Source: Pedobacter duraquae
GTDB taxonomy: Bacteria; Bacteroidota; Bacteroidia; Sphingobacteriales; Sphingobacteriaceae
DNA length: 64,000 bases
Direction: 5' to 3'
Assembly (NCBI RefSeq): GCF_004362245.1
Contig: NZ_SNWM01000004.1
Coordinates: forward strand, 248,001 to 312,000
Part shown: piece after piece, positions 17,117 through 25,566 of the stretch
Layout: each line of letters begins with the position of its first letter
How positions within the stretch are numbered: the first letter of the stretch is position 1
Made by a program: the position numbers and the translations under genes
Notes under the pieces: generated by a model
What the model was told of the DNA's origin: nothing
What the model saw: the letters and a program-made list of their open reading frames with translations, nothing else
The model's database searches: none

Positions 17117-20110
17117 ATGAGCTCAGAATGGATGTATCGTTATTTTTCAGGAATGATAACCTTACCGCTGCGCAAGCATTCGTTATCCAGATACTTGTTT
17201 AAATTCTTTTTATTCTGCTTACTGTTTTTACCAGTTAAACCGCTCCTTGCGCAACAGCAACCCTTAATTTTATCTGCTGACACCCTTGCCAAATATCCAA
17301 AAGGCCAACCTCTTCAACATGCACACTGGTTTTACAAACAGGGTGATAACCCGCATTGGCGAAGCCCAAACATAAGTGACAATAATTGGACGCCGGTCTC
17401 AACCAACTTTGGAAGTAACAAACTTTTAGCAGGCTGGAGTGGAATTGGTTGGTTCAGGTTATGGATCAGCTCGAATAATTCCTTCCAAAACAAAATGCTG
17501 GGTTTACGCATAAACCACGACGGTGCGTCTGAAATATATCTGGATGGGAAGCAAATTGGTGGGTACGGTAAAGTTGGAAAGGTGAAAAGTAATATTGTAG
17601 CAGCACGCGCCGCCTACACCATTGTTCCATTTCTGATAAACGATGGCGGGCCACACCTGCTTGCAATTCGTTATAGTAACCCTAATAATTATTTCCCTGA
17701 ATTTATCGGCTTCGAAACCTGGCTAGGCACCTACCAGCAAATGTCTGCCGCCGCATCTGTAAGTATGCAACGCAATGACCTTTTACTAATTAGCGCCGGG
17801 GCGCAGCTGGCACTGGCATTATTACATATTTTTCTGTTTGTATGGTACCCCAAACAAAAGCAAAATTTAATTTATAGTCTCTTCGTACTGTTTTCAGCCT
17901 CCACTATCGTCATTCGCTTCGTAATTTATGACACCACAGACCCAGCACTACAGGCAGTAGCGAATAACGTGTTTTCAGCAGTTGTCATATTGAGCACTTT
18001 TGCTATCGGTCTTTTGTTTTATGCTGTAAGCTACACAGTTTTGCCTAAGTGGCGCATAATAATTTTAGCTTCAGTTACATCAGGCTTACTTATCTATCTA
18101 ACATATTTAAGTGTTGATTGCGGTTGTGCGGTTGCTAATAAGCTATCACCCATCCTCAATCTCTACTATTTACTCGTTAACATAGACGGGATTCGAGCAA
18201 TCATCGTCGCTATCAGAAAGCGCAAACCGGGGGTCTGGCTCATTGGATTAGGCATGTTTATTCTAGCACTATTCTTTTTTATTGTCGGGGTAAATTTCTT
18301 CGGTTTGTTTGAGGATGAAGAATTAATAAATCAGTGGATGAGTTTAGGTTTATTGGTCTTACCAGTATGTTTTTCGATTTACCTCGCGCTTGACTTCGCC
18401 CGTACCAACCGTAACCTAAGTCTTCAACTACAACATGTACAGCAACTATCTGAGCTCAATGCCACCCAGGAAGCAGAAAAGTTGAGATTGATAACCGAGC
18501 AAGCGCAACAACTGGAGTATACTGTTGTCGAACGTACAACAGAAGTAATGGCGCAGGCAGAAAAACTGCGTGAAATGGATGCCGTTAAATCGCGTTTCAT
18601 GATCAACCTGACGCACGAATTTCGTACACCACTCACATTAATACTGGGCCCCATTAAACAAATATTGACGCGTGTAACTGATAAGCAAACTATAGTACAG
18701 GCAAACACCATCCAAAGAAATGCCGAACGCTTGCTCCAATTAATTACCCAAATGCTTGATCTCACTAAATTGGAAGCAGGAAAAATGGAACTAAGCAACA
18801 CCCCTACTGAACTCATCATCTTAATAAGACGTAATTTTTTATCTTTTGAATCGCTCGCTAATGAAAAACAGATTGATCTACGGTTTTTATCAGATTGGGA
18901 AATACTCTGGTTGCTAATCGATAAGAACAAAGTTGAGATGATCGTGCTCAACTTATTATCGAACGCTGTGAAATTCACAAACTCAAAGGGCCAGATTATT
19001 TTGTCGTTAAGAAAAAACGCAGATCTTAACTGGCTTGAATTGAAAATTAGGGATACCGGTGTCGGCATCCCGAAAGGAAAATTACCTTTTATTTTCGACA
19101 GATTTTATCAGGCAGATCCATCCGACAGCCGTTCACATGAAGGAACTGGTATCGGCTTAGCTATCACTAAAGAACTTGTTACGCTTTTAGGTGGAAATAT
19201 GGCACTAAACAGCATCGAAGGTAAGGGTACTGAGGTTACTGTACACTTGCCTATAAACGAAACAGCAGCAGTTATAGAGCAAGAGAAAGCAAATATTCTG
19301 GAGTCCAGTGTTAGTCGTGGCCAACTTGACCACATAGAATTGACGAACATAGACAAGGAATTGCCTCTGATTCTAGTGATAGAAGATAACCCGGAACTAC
19401 GAGATTTTATCGGCAGTATTTTGCATCCGGTATACCGCGTACTACAGGCGTCTAATGGCGAAGAAGGATTAAATATAGGAATTGCACAAATACCGGATTT
19501 GGTGATCACAGACTTGATGATGCCGATTATGGATGGCTATCAGGTTTGTTCAGAATTTAAACAAAATGAAAAGACCAGCCACATCCCAGTGATCATCTTA
19601 ACTGCCAAAAGTGGGATTGAAAACAGAATAACAGGCTTAGAAATAATGGCTGACGCCTATCTTGATAAACCTTTTGATGAGCGGGAGTTATTCATAACAA
19701 TTAAGAATCTAATCGCTATACGCAAACAACTGCAGCAACAATACGGCAAAACGGATGCCTGGCTAGGACAGCATGCTGATTTACCAGCCATGGAAAAAGT
19801 GTTCCTGGATAGGGTTCTGCTGCTAGTTGAAACGCACCTGGACGATGAACGGTATAGCGTGGAATTACTGGCTGATGATATGAACTTAAGCCGTACGCAA
19901 TTACATCGTAAATTAAAGGCTGTTATTGCTCAAAGTCCTGGCGACTTGATTCGGATTGTAAGGCTGCAGCATGCGTATGAGCTATTAAGAAACAAAGTAG
20001 GTACTGTAGCTGATATCAGCTACATGGTAGGATATGGGAATCCAAAAAACTTCTCGACTAGTTTCTCCAAACATTTCGGGTTCTCCCCAACTGAAGCTTC
20101 AAATCATTAA
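17117..20110 (+). CDS. Hybrid one-protein two-component system (7TM kinase, receiver, AraC HTH)
   Basis: A 997-residue all-in-one signalling protein. After an N-terminal hydrophobic segment (about 28-45) comes a galactose-binding-like beta domain (about 50-195), a seven-helix 7TMR-DISM-type membrane block (about 215-430), a coiled coil, HisKA with H500 (LTHEFRTPLTLILG), ATPase (DTGVGIPKGK, GTGIGLAI), receiver with D799 (TDLMMPIMDGY) and an AraC helix-turn-helix pair at the C-terminus (ELLADDMNLSRTQLHRKLKAV; ISYMVGYGNPKNFSTSFSKHFG). It can sense, autophosphorylate and bind DNA as one chain. The target is probably the adjacent downstream operon, whose promoter region carries two 12-nt direct repeats. 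Alternative internal start codons exist near 17153. Confidence 0.93.
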   Translation: MSSEWMYRYFSGMITLPLRKHSLSRYLFKFFLFCLLFLPVKPLLAQQQPLILSADTLAKYPKGQPLQHAHWFYKQGDNPHWRSPNISDNNWTPVSTNFGSNKLLAGWSGIGWFRLWISSNNSFQNKMLGLRINHDGASEIYLDGKQIGGYGKVGKVKSNIVAARAAYTIVPFLINDGGPHLLAIRYSNPNNYFPEFIGFETWLGTYQQMSAAASVSMQRNDLLLISAGAQLALALLHIFLFVWYPKQKQNLIYSLFVLFSASTIVIRFVIYDTTDPALQAVANNVFSAVVILSTFAIGLLFYAVSYTVLPKWRIIILASVTSGLLIYLTYLSVDCGCAVANKLSPILNLYYLLVNIDGIRAIIVAIRKRKPGVWLIGLGMFILALFFFIVGVNFFGLFEDEELINQWMSLGLLVLPVCFSIYLALDFARTNRNLSLQLQHVQQLSELNATQEAEKLRLITEQAQQLEYTVVERTTEVMAQAEKLREMDAVKSRFMINLTHEFRTPLTLILGPIKQILTRVTDKQTIVQANTIQRNAERLLQLITQMLDLTKLEAGKMELSNTPTELIILIRRNFLSFESLANEKQIDLRFLSDWEILWLLIDKNKVEMIVLNLLSNAVKFTNSKGQIILSLRKNADLNWLELKIRDTGVGIPKGKLPFIFDRFYQADPSDSRSHEGTGIGLAITKELVTLLGGNMALNSIEGKGTEVTVHLPINETAAVIEQEKANILESSVSRGQLDHIELTNIDKELPLILVIEDNPELRDFIGSILHPVYRVLQASNGEEGLNIGIAQIPDLVITDLMMPIMDGYQVCSEFKQNEKTSHIPVIILTAKSGIENRITGLEIMADAYLDKPFDERELFITIKNLIAIRKQLQQQYGKTDAWLGQHADLPAMEKVFLDRVLLLVETHLDDERYSVELLADDMNLSRTQLHRKLKAVIAQSPGDLIRIVRLQHAYELLRNKVGTVADISYMVGYGNPKNFSTSFSKHFGFSPTEASNH

Positions 20111-20116
20111 AATAAA

Positions 20117-20149
20117 ACAAATTGCAACGTTTTCAAGACGAATTGCAAC
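20117..20149 (+). promoter_or_regulatory. Paired direct repeats, likely AraC-type operator
   Basis: The 12-mer ACRAATTGCAAC occurs at 20117-20128 and 20138-20149, exactly 21 bp apart (two helical turns), with one variable base. It lies seven bases after the stop codon of the hybrid kinase with AraC domain and about 70 nt before the next gene, followed by a TTCCTTTG box (20181-20188) fitting a -7 element. Binding by the neighbouring protein is inferred. Confidence 0.6.
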
Positions 20150-20215
20150 TACGTCAAACCTCAGATGCTTTAGGTTAATGTTCCTTTGTGGTATTGTTCA
20201 ACTAATCATACCACT

Positions 20216-20605
20216 ATGAAAAAAGTCTTTTTTGCCACCATGCTGGCCATCTCAATTATTAACTTCTCTTTTACAGAGGACACCAACCCATTAATCGGTC
20301 GCTGGGAATGGTCGACGAAACATGTTGAGGGTCCACTTACAATTTTGGCCGTATTTAAAACCAACGGCATTTATGACGGATTTGCCAACAAAAAGAATTT
20401 TGTAACAGGCACATACCAGGTTAAACATGATACGCTATTTATCGCTGATCCAATCTGCAACGCAAAATATAACGCGACTTACAAACTCAAGTTCTTCGGT
20501 AAACAAGACTCTGTCCAGTTTAATGTTATTCAGGATACTTGCGCCCAGCGCAGAAAGGGCATTGACGGGTTTGTATATAAGCGATTGCCGGCAGCTAAAA
20601 AATAA
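20216..20605 (+). CDS. Secreted lipocalin-like small protein, unknown function
   Basis: A 129-residue protein with signal peptide (MKKVFFATMLAISIINFSF). The mature part starts TNPLIGRWEWSTKHVEGPL, the 'GxW' opening of small lipocalin-like beta barrels, and contains two cysteine pairs (DPICNAKY, QDTCAQRRKG). A longer frame begins at 20186, but ATG at 20216 precedes the signal peptide. It is the first gene of an operon with the di-haem peroxidase; nine bases separate them. Confidence 0.65.
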   Translation: MKKVFFATMLAISIINFSFTEDTNPLIGRWEWSTKHVEGPLTILAVFKTNGIYDGFANKKNFVTGTYQVKHDTLFIADPICNAKYNATYKLKFFGKQDSVQFNVIQDTCAQRRKGIDGFVYKRLPAAKK

Positions 20606-20614
20606 TAGCTCCTC

Positions 20615-21571
20615 ATGAAGAAGCTTTATTATTTTACATTTTTTGCAGCGTTTGTTATCATCATGTCGATGGCTGCATTTAACAGTTCGGAACCGGCAAC
20701 AAAAGAAAGCTTAGGCGAGATGCTTTTTTCTGATCCGATACTTTCTGGCAACAGGAAAATTAGTTGCAGTTCTTGTCACAAAGCTGAATTTGCTTTTGCT
20801 GATACTATTGCGATTAGTCCGGGTGTATCTGGACGTACAGGAACTAGGAACGCGCCTTCGGTTATGAACAGTGCATTACAAGCAAGTTTTTTTTGGGACG
20901 GAAGAGCATCAACGCTTGAAGAACAGGCGCTCCTGCCCGTTGCTAATCCGGTAGAGATGAACCTCCCCATAGCATTGGCGATCAAAAGATTAAACCGGGA
21001 TAAAAAATATCGGAAAGCATTTTATCGCGTGTTTAACCAGTATCCGAACGCAACAAACCTTGCTTTAGCATTAGCTGCTTTTGAGCGTACATTAGAAACC
21101 AATAACTCGCCGTTTGATGATTGGAGGTTAACCGATAATGAAAACGCTGTTAGTACGTCTGTTAAGCGAGGTTTTTTATTATTTAATGGCAAAGCCCGCT
21201 GTTTTCAATGTCATTTTGGACCTGACTTCAATAACAGCGAATTTAGAAACATCGGTCTTTTCGACGGAAAACTTTTGACAGATAGCGGAAGGGCGGTTCT
21301 CACGAAAAAGAAAACAGACTTGGGGAAATTTAAGATCGGCCCGCTTCGAAACATAGCTCTAACAGCGCCTTATATGCATAATGGACGATTTAAAACTTTG
21401 CGTGAGGTGATTGACTATTATAATGATCCTGATAAGGTAGTCCCTCATTCCATTGGTAGAGACCCGTTGCTTTCAACCCCAATTAACCTTTCCGAACAGG
21501 AAAAAGAAGACATTGAAGAATTTCTTAAATCATTGACCGACAAGCGATTTATAAAGGATCTTAGTAGTTAG
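20615..21571 (+). CDS. Cytochrome-c peroxidase / MauG-type di-haem protein
   Basis: A 318-residue periplasmic di-haem protein with N-terminal signal segment. Haem motifs are C51-x2-C54-H55 (SCSSCHKAE) and C196-x2-C199-H200 (RCFQCHFGPDF). FWDGRASTLEEQALLPVANPVEMN and KFKIGPLRNIALTAPYMHNGRFKTLREVIDYYN are diagnostic of the CCP/MauG superfamily. The length matches bacterial CCP proteins. It likely reduces hydrogen peroxide or oxidises a partner protein using periplasmic electrons. Control by the upstream hybrid kinase is inferred. It ends at a strong terminator. Confidence 0.93.
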   Translation: MKKLYYFTFFAAFVIIMSMAAFNSSEPATKESLGEMLFSDPILSGNRKISCSSCHKAEFAFADTIAISPGVSGRTGTRNAPSVMNSALQASFFWDGRASTLEEQALLPVANPVEMNLPIALAIKRLNRDKKYRKAFYRVFNQYPNATNLALALAAFERTLETNNSPFDDWRLTDNENAVSTSVKRGFLLFNGKARCFQCHFGPDFNNSEFRNIGLFDGKLLTDSGRAVLTKKKTDLGKFKIGPLRNIALTAPYMHNGRFKTLREVIDYYNDPDKVVPHSIGRDPLLSTPINLSEQEKEDIEEFLKSLTDKRFIKDLSS

Positions 21572-21599
21572 AAATTAACAATCCGTCTGCAACAAACCG

Positions 21600-21640
21600 T
21601 TAAAAAAAACGCTACTGAAGGTCAGTAGCGTTTTTTTTAA
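21600..21640. terminator. Bidirectional terminator between convergent genes
   Basis: Arms of 19 nt (21600-21618 and 21622-21640) pair perfectly around a 3-nt loop; the stem core CGCTACTGA is flanked by an A run on one side and a T run on the other. It serves the peroxidase gene (plus) and overlaps the stop codon of the small minus-strand gene. Confidence 0.95.
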
Positions 21641-21822
21641 TATTCCTGAGGCAAATAACCGTCTGTAAGATCCTCCTTAATAGCCCTTGCTTTGCCTATT
21701 AACTCAGGAACCTGCTCTTTAATTTCGTCCAGCCTGGTTCTTCCCAGTGCGTCTGTTTCAGTGAAGAATTTATAAGCACCGTATACCGCAGCACTAATAA
21801 CAATTGTTTTAAATAATCCCAT
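21637..21822 (-). CDS. YtxH-like small membrane-associated protein
   Basis: A 61-residue protein, MGLFKTIVISAAVYGAYKFF, with one amphipathic/membrane helix and a charged helical tail ending DLTDGYLPQEY. Short proteins of this shape resemble YtxH-domain stress proteins, but similarity is only in length and charge. Its stop codon sits inside the terminator stem at 21637-21640. Confidence 0.55.
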   Translation of the reverse strand: MGLFKTIVISAAVYGAYKFFTETDALGRTRLDEIKEQVPELIGKARAIKEDLTDGYLPQEY

Positions 21823-21966
21823 TTTTCTAAGTATGTTGATGATACCGGTATAACAGACTCAATTGGATAATGTTTACAGTTTAAACGCTATATATTATTT
21901 TTTCGATATAAGGCTAAGCATAGCTATCAACAGAGAACTTCAGTTTCTTTATTCCTATCTTTAATC

Positions 21967-22863
21967 ATGACACTACCAGAAAAGGAACCGGAGGCTAAAG
22001 GTCAGGTCAGCATAAAAAGCAATCACATCCCTGTCAATACAATGCCATCTGGGACCAGAGAAGGAATAATGATAGCAAGGACTGTTTGCGATGGACTACC
22101 TAATGCTATTGAGGTAGAACGACCGCATCGGGATAATGGACATTTGTTTATTCTACAAGAGGAAGGAACTACCCACATTGAAATAGATTTTGAGGAGCAT
22201 CACATCGCTCCCTCTTCAATTATTTACATCAACCCCGATCAGATACACCGGTTAATTTCTTTCGAAAACGCCACAAACACCAACTGGATTATCACCAGTG
22301 AAAACTTAAATCAGGAAAACCTGAATTTGTTGGAAAGCATCACCCCTGTAAACGCGCTATCGTTAACGCCAGAAACGCAGGCACTAATTGCAGAAACAAG
22401 TTCGTTATGTATACGCTTTTCTGCACGGAAACATGAAAAGTTATACAACGCCATTCTCAAGGAAAGCTGCAACACCCTGGTTTCATTGGTCATATCTCAA
22501 TATTTGGCAAAAAATACAACCACAGATAACGCTACACGATTTGAGGTGATTACAAAATCATTCAAAATCTTATTGCAACGTGATTTCGCTACTGTAAAGA
22601 GTCCTTCTAAATATGCGGAGCGGTTGAACATCTCTACACCTTACCTGAATGAATGTGTAAGGGCCACAACAGGGAAATCCGTTTCCTTGCACATTCAACA
22701 CCGCACTATTCTGGAAGCCAAGAGACTGCTTTTTCATTCCAATAGATCTGTAAAGCAAATTGCTGGTGAGCTTGGTTACTCTGATTACTCCTATTTTACA
22801 CGTCTGTTTACCAAGATTACCGCCATGACACCGCTCGCCTTCCGAAATAAAATCTTCGATTAG
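21967..22863 (+). CDS. AraC-family transcriptional regulator
   Basis: A 298-residue regulator with an N-terminal cupin sensor domain (about 30-150; HLFILQEEGTTHIEID, INPDQIHRL) and a C-terminal AraC helix-turn-helix pair (about 195-295; SPSKYAERLNISTPYLNECVRA and RSVKQIAGELGYSDYSYFTRLFTKITAMTP). It closely resembles the partial regulator at 63207-64000, so the two are paralogues. It lies directly upstream of a Tet(X)-like monooxygenase gene, which is the likely target. A -7-like TATCTTTA ends only three bases before the ATG, which may mean a leaderless mRNA. Confidence 0.92.
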   Translation: MTLPEKEPEAKGQVSIKSNHIPVNTMPSGTREGIMIARTVCDGLPNAIEVERPHRDNGHLFILQEEGTTHIEIDFEEHHIAPSSIIYINPDQIHRLISFENATNTNWIITSENLNQENLNLLESITPVNALSLTPETQALIAETSSLCIRFSARKHEKLYNAILKESCNTLVSLVISQYLAKNTTTDNATRFEVITKSFKILLQRDFATVKSPSKYAERLNISTPYLNECVRATTGKSVSLHIQHRTILEAKRLLFHSNRSVKQIAGELGYSDYSYFTRLFTKITAMTPLAFRNKIFD

Positions 22864-22887
22864 TCCTATACTCGCTCTGTATAGACA

Positions 22888-22918
22888 TTGTTTACCCTGA
22901 CAATATCGAGTTCCTTTG
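22888..22918 (+). promoter_or_regulatory. Candidate promoter of the Tet(X)-like gene
   Basis: TTG (22888-22890) and TTCCTTTG (22911-22918), 20 nt apart, resemble the Bacteroidetes -33/-7 boxes with one mismatch. The start codon lies 21 nt further on. Confidence 0.5.
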
Positions 22919-22939
22919 TATCAATAAAAACGATATAAA

Positions 22940-24121
22940 ATGGAATCAACAATAAATCTACTTCATCATAAGGAGATAGCTATCGTAGGTGCTGGACCGG
23001 GCGGCTTAACGCTAGCAAGGCTTTTACAGCTTAAGGGAGCGAAGGTAAAAGTATATGAACGGGATCATAGTCAGGAAGCACGTGTACAGGGAGCAATCGT
23101 AGATCTGCATTTTGATTCAGGTTTAAAAGTCCTAAAAGCTGCTAACCTGATGGATGCTTTCAAAGCAAGTTATATTCCTGGAGCAGATAATTACCGCATG
23201 TTGGATCAAGCCGGGAATATGCTACTGGATGAACACATCCAAAAGACCACGGTGGGATTTGATAGCGAGCAATTCAGGCCAGAGATCGATAGAGGGGTAC
23301 TCAGAGACTTATTAATCGATGCCTTGTTACCGGGTACCGTTGTTTGGGATAGTCAATTTGTAGAAATGGCGGAGCATAATAACCGCTGGTCGATCAAATT
23401 CAAGAATGGCTCAATTGCTACCGCAGATCTCGTAATTGGAGCAGAAGGTTACCGATCAAAAATCAGATCTTACGTAACCGATATCGAGGCAGTGTATTCT
23501 GGTGCTACTATCATTCAAGGCGATATCGACAATCCAGAGCAGGATTGTGCTGAAATGTACGCATTGGTTAATAACGCCAATCTTATTGGAATGGGTATCG
23601 GGAAAACTATTGCTGTACAGCCCAGAGCAAACCGCGGTCTGACGTTTTATGCCGCCTCACTTTATCCGGAAAACTGGGTTAGTACCAGTGGGATTGATTT
23701 TGGAAATGCAGATGATGTGTATAATTACCTGATCAAGTATTATAGAGGCTGGAACCCATTGTTTTTTACGCTCTTTAAAGCGTGCAAGCAATTTATTCCG
23801 AGACCGTTGGACTATTTTCCGCTGGATCAGAAATGGGAAACAAAACGAAACCTCACCTTAATTGGTGACGCCGCTCACCTAATGCCACCATCTGGAGAAG
23901 GCGTAAATACAGCAATGTTGGATGCTTTAGACCTAAGTATATGTTTGACGAATGGTGAATATGCAGATCTGCCTACCGCTATGTCGGCCTTCGAACAGCA
24001 GATGTTAGCCAGAGCAACTACCCTTGGAGCAGAGGCGCTCGATGGAATCCAGGATTTCGCCGCTCCTACTCAGGAATCTATCCGGAAGCTCTTAAAACTG
24101 TTAAGTCAGGACTACGATTAA
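22940..24121 (+). CDS. Tet(X)-like FAD-dependent monooxygenase
   Basis: A 393-residue class A flavoprotein hydroxylase. The FAD dinucleotide loop GAGPGGLTLARLL is at residues 17-29, YERDHSQEARVQG follows, and GDAAHLMPPSGEGVNTAMLDALDLS (near D310) is the second FAD motif. The stretch RPEIDRGVLRDLLIDAL followed by GTVVWDSQ is in the same place as the corresponding part of Tet(X), and length matches (about 380-390). Tet(X) hydroxylates tetracyclines; chromosomal Bacteroidota relatives often have other or unknown substrates, so resistance is not claimed. A second homologue is at 32748-33908. Control by the AraC gene just upstream is inferred from order. Confidence 0.85.
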   Translation: MESTINLLHHKEIAIVGAGPGGLTLARLLQLKGAKVKVYERDHSQEARVQGAIVDLHFDSGLKVLKAANLMDAFKASYIPGADNYRMLDQAGNMLLDEHIQKTTVGFDSEQFRPEIDRGVLRDLLIDALLPGTVVWDSQFVEMAEHNNRWSIKFKNGSIATADLVIGAEGYRSKIRSYVTDIEAVYSGATIIQGDIDNPEQDCAEMYALVNNANLIGMGIGKTIAVQPRANRGLTFYAASLYPENWVSTSGIDFGNADDVYNYLIKYYRGWNPLFFTLFKACKQFIPRPLDYFPLDQKWETKRNLTLIGDAAHLMPPSGEGVNTAMLDALDLSICLTNGEYADLPTAMSAFEQQMLARATTLGAEALDGIQDFAAPTQESIRKLLKLLSQDYD

Positions 24122-24241
24122 CTTAATAAGTTAGGGTATGTGACCCATGCATAAACCTAAAATATCTCTGAAAGAATTGACCTACTTATATTTTTATCAG
24201 ATCAATAAAAAATGCAATTTGGAAGTGTTTAAAAACATCAG

Positions 24242-24667
24242 ATGGCAATACGAAAAGCGAACACCGGGGACCTCGATCCAATAGTTACCCTCCTCAACCA
24301 ACTGGGGTATCCTGGGACTGAAAAATTCATGCAAGAAAAGCTAAACCGCTTAATGACACATCCAGACGAAGTGCTCATAGTTTACGAAGAAAACAACAAA
24401 GTTTTGGCGGTAATGTCGATTCATTTTATATGTCAGCTAGCGCTTGAAGGCGATTTTGCAAGGATAAGTTATTTTGCAGTTGACGGTACTGCCAGAAGTA
24501 ATGGAATTGGTAAATTATTGGAAGAATATTGTGCTGAGCTGGCAAAAAATAGAAAATGCGACAGAATTGAAGTCCATTGTCATGAGAGAAGAACCCAGGC
24601 GCATAAATTTTATATCAGGCAGGGCTACGAAGAGGTTCCCAAATATTTCGTAAAATCATTGGTATAA
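24242..24667 (+). CDS. GNAT-family N-acetyltransferase
   Basis: A 141-residue acetyltransferase. The acetyl-CoA loop is seen in YFAVDGTARSNGIGKLLEEYC, where the Q/R-x2-G-x-G/A pattern is present as R-S-N-G-I-G. The C-terminal HERRTQAHKFYIRQGYEEVPKYFVKSL is typical of small GNAT proteins. Substrate is unknown. The gene is a single unit 120 nt after the monooxygenase. Confidence 0.88.
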   Translation: MAIRKANTGDLDPIVTLLNQLGYPGTEKFMQEKLNRLMTHPDEVLIVYEENNKVLAVMSIHFICQLALEGDFARISYFAVDGTARSNGIGKLLEEYCAELAKNRKCDRIEVHCHERRTQAHKFYIRQGYEEVPKYFVKSLV

Positions 24668-24880
24668 ACAGATTAACAGTAAATATACTGGTGAGGCGTG
24701 CGAATTGAGAATGAAATTGCCCTTTCCTTATCGAATGAAAATAGACCCGCCAATTCAAGCGAGGCTATAGTTTCCTGAACCGGCCCTGCCCAGGCGTGCA
24801 GCCACGGAAAACTAATTGCATAGTTTTAATACTAAATCTTTAGTTTTAATCACTACCTTGTATTTATAAATCGCTTGATT

Positions 24881-25564
24881 ATGAAAACAAGGTTAATTCT
24901 TCTATTTCTGATGGGTCCTTTGTGGCTGACCGCACAAAACATCAACTACGTGATTGATGGGCAGATATTAGATACCACAAATGCCAGGTATGCCTATCTG
25001 ATGACAATATCCTATCAGGTGGCTCTTTCCAGCGACAAGGTTTTTCAGGTCGAGCCGGTAACTGACGGCAAATTCGAATTTAAGGGTAATTTTGATTTAG
25101 CAGGGCGCCCCTACCAAGAGGCCTCGATATTTTTTAGTCGGCGCGGCAATATTTCAAAAGAAGAAATTCAATCAAAGTACCGGAATTTTGTATGGCCATC
25201 TCGTTATGACAGGGTTGTGAAAACCATTACCCTGGATAGTATGACGCTAGAAGTATCATCTGCGATCAATGCGAGAGATGCAAAAATTGTCGCGGGAGGT
25301 AAGCTGGCGGCGTTATATGATGCTTATGCCCTTTCCTCCAAGAATGACTATAAAGATGTGCTGGAACTTATCAAGCATAACCCTGATTCCCAGGCTACTT
25401 TTGATACCATAAATAGTTTGTCAGGAAGGTTTTCTTACAAAGATGAGATTCCAACTTTCTGGGGAACTCCATTAACGCTATTCCCCTTGTTATCTGAACG
25501 ACTGAGGAACAGTCAGGCGGGAAAGATCTTGAAAGCAAAAATCGATAACGACTCAAAACTATAA
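24881..25564 (+). CDS. Secreted protein of unknown function, partner of a TlpA gene
   Basis: A 227-residue protein with signal peptide (MKTRLILLFLMGPLWLTAQ). The N-terminal half looks like the DUF4369-type beta domain that precedes thioredoxin in many Bacteroidota TlpA proteins (VIDGQILDTTNARYAYL, DGKFEFKGNFDL). Unlike those, it ends without a thioredoxin fold. It is two bases upstream of the next gene, a TlpA with its own N-domain, so the pair may act as one complex. An upstream TTG start at 24875 would add two residues only. Confidence 0.6.
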   Translation: MKTRLILLFLMGPLWLTAQNINYVIDGQILDTTNARYAYLMTISYQVALSSDKVFQVEPVTDGKFEFKGNFDLAGRPYQEASIFFSRRGNISKEEIQSKYRNFVWPSRYDRVVKTITLDSMTLEVSSAINARDAKIVAGGKLAALYDAYALSSKNDYKDVLELIKHNPDSQATFDTINSLSGRFSYKDEIPTFWGTPLTLFPLLSERLRNSQAGKILKAKIDNDSKL

Positions 25565-25566
25565 CT

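Noticed and set aside
18424..19068. A 214-codon open frame antisense to the hybrid kinase.
   Set aside because: It is the reverse-complement shadow of a clearly coding HisKA/ATPase region, with no family motif and no promoter.
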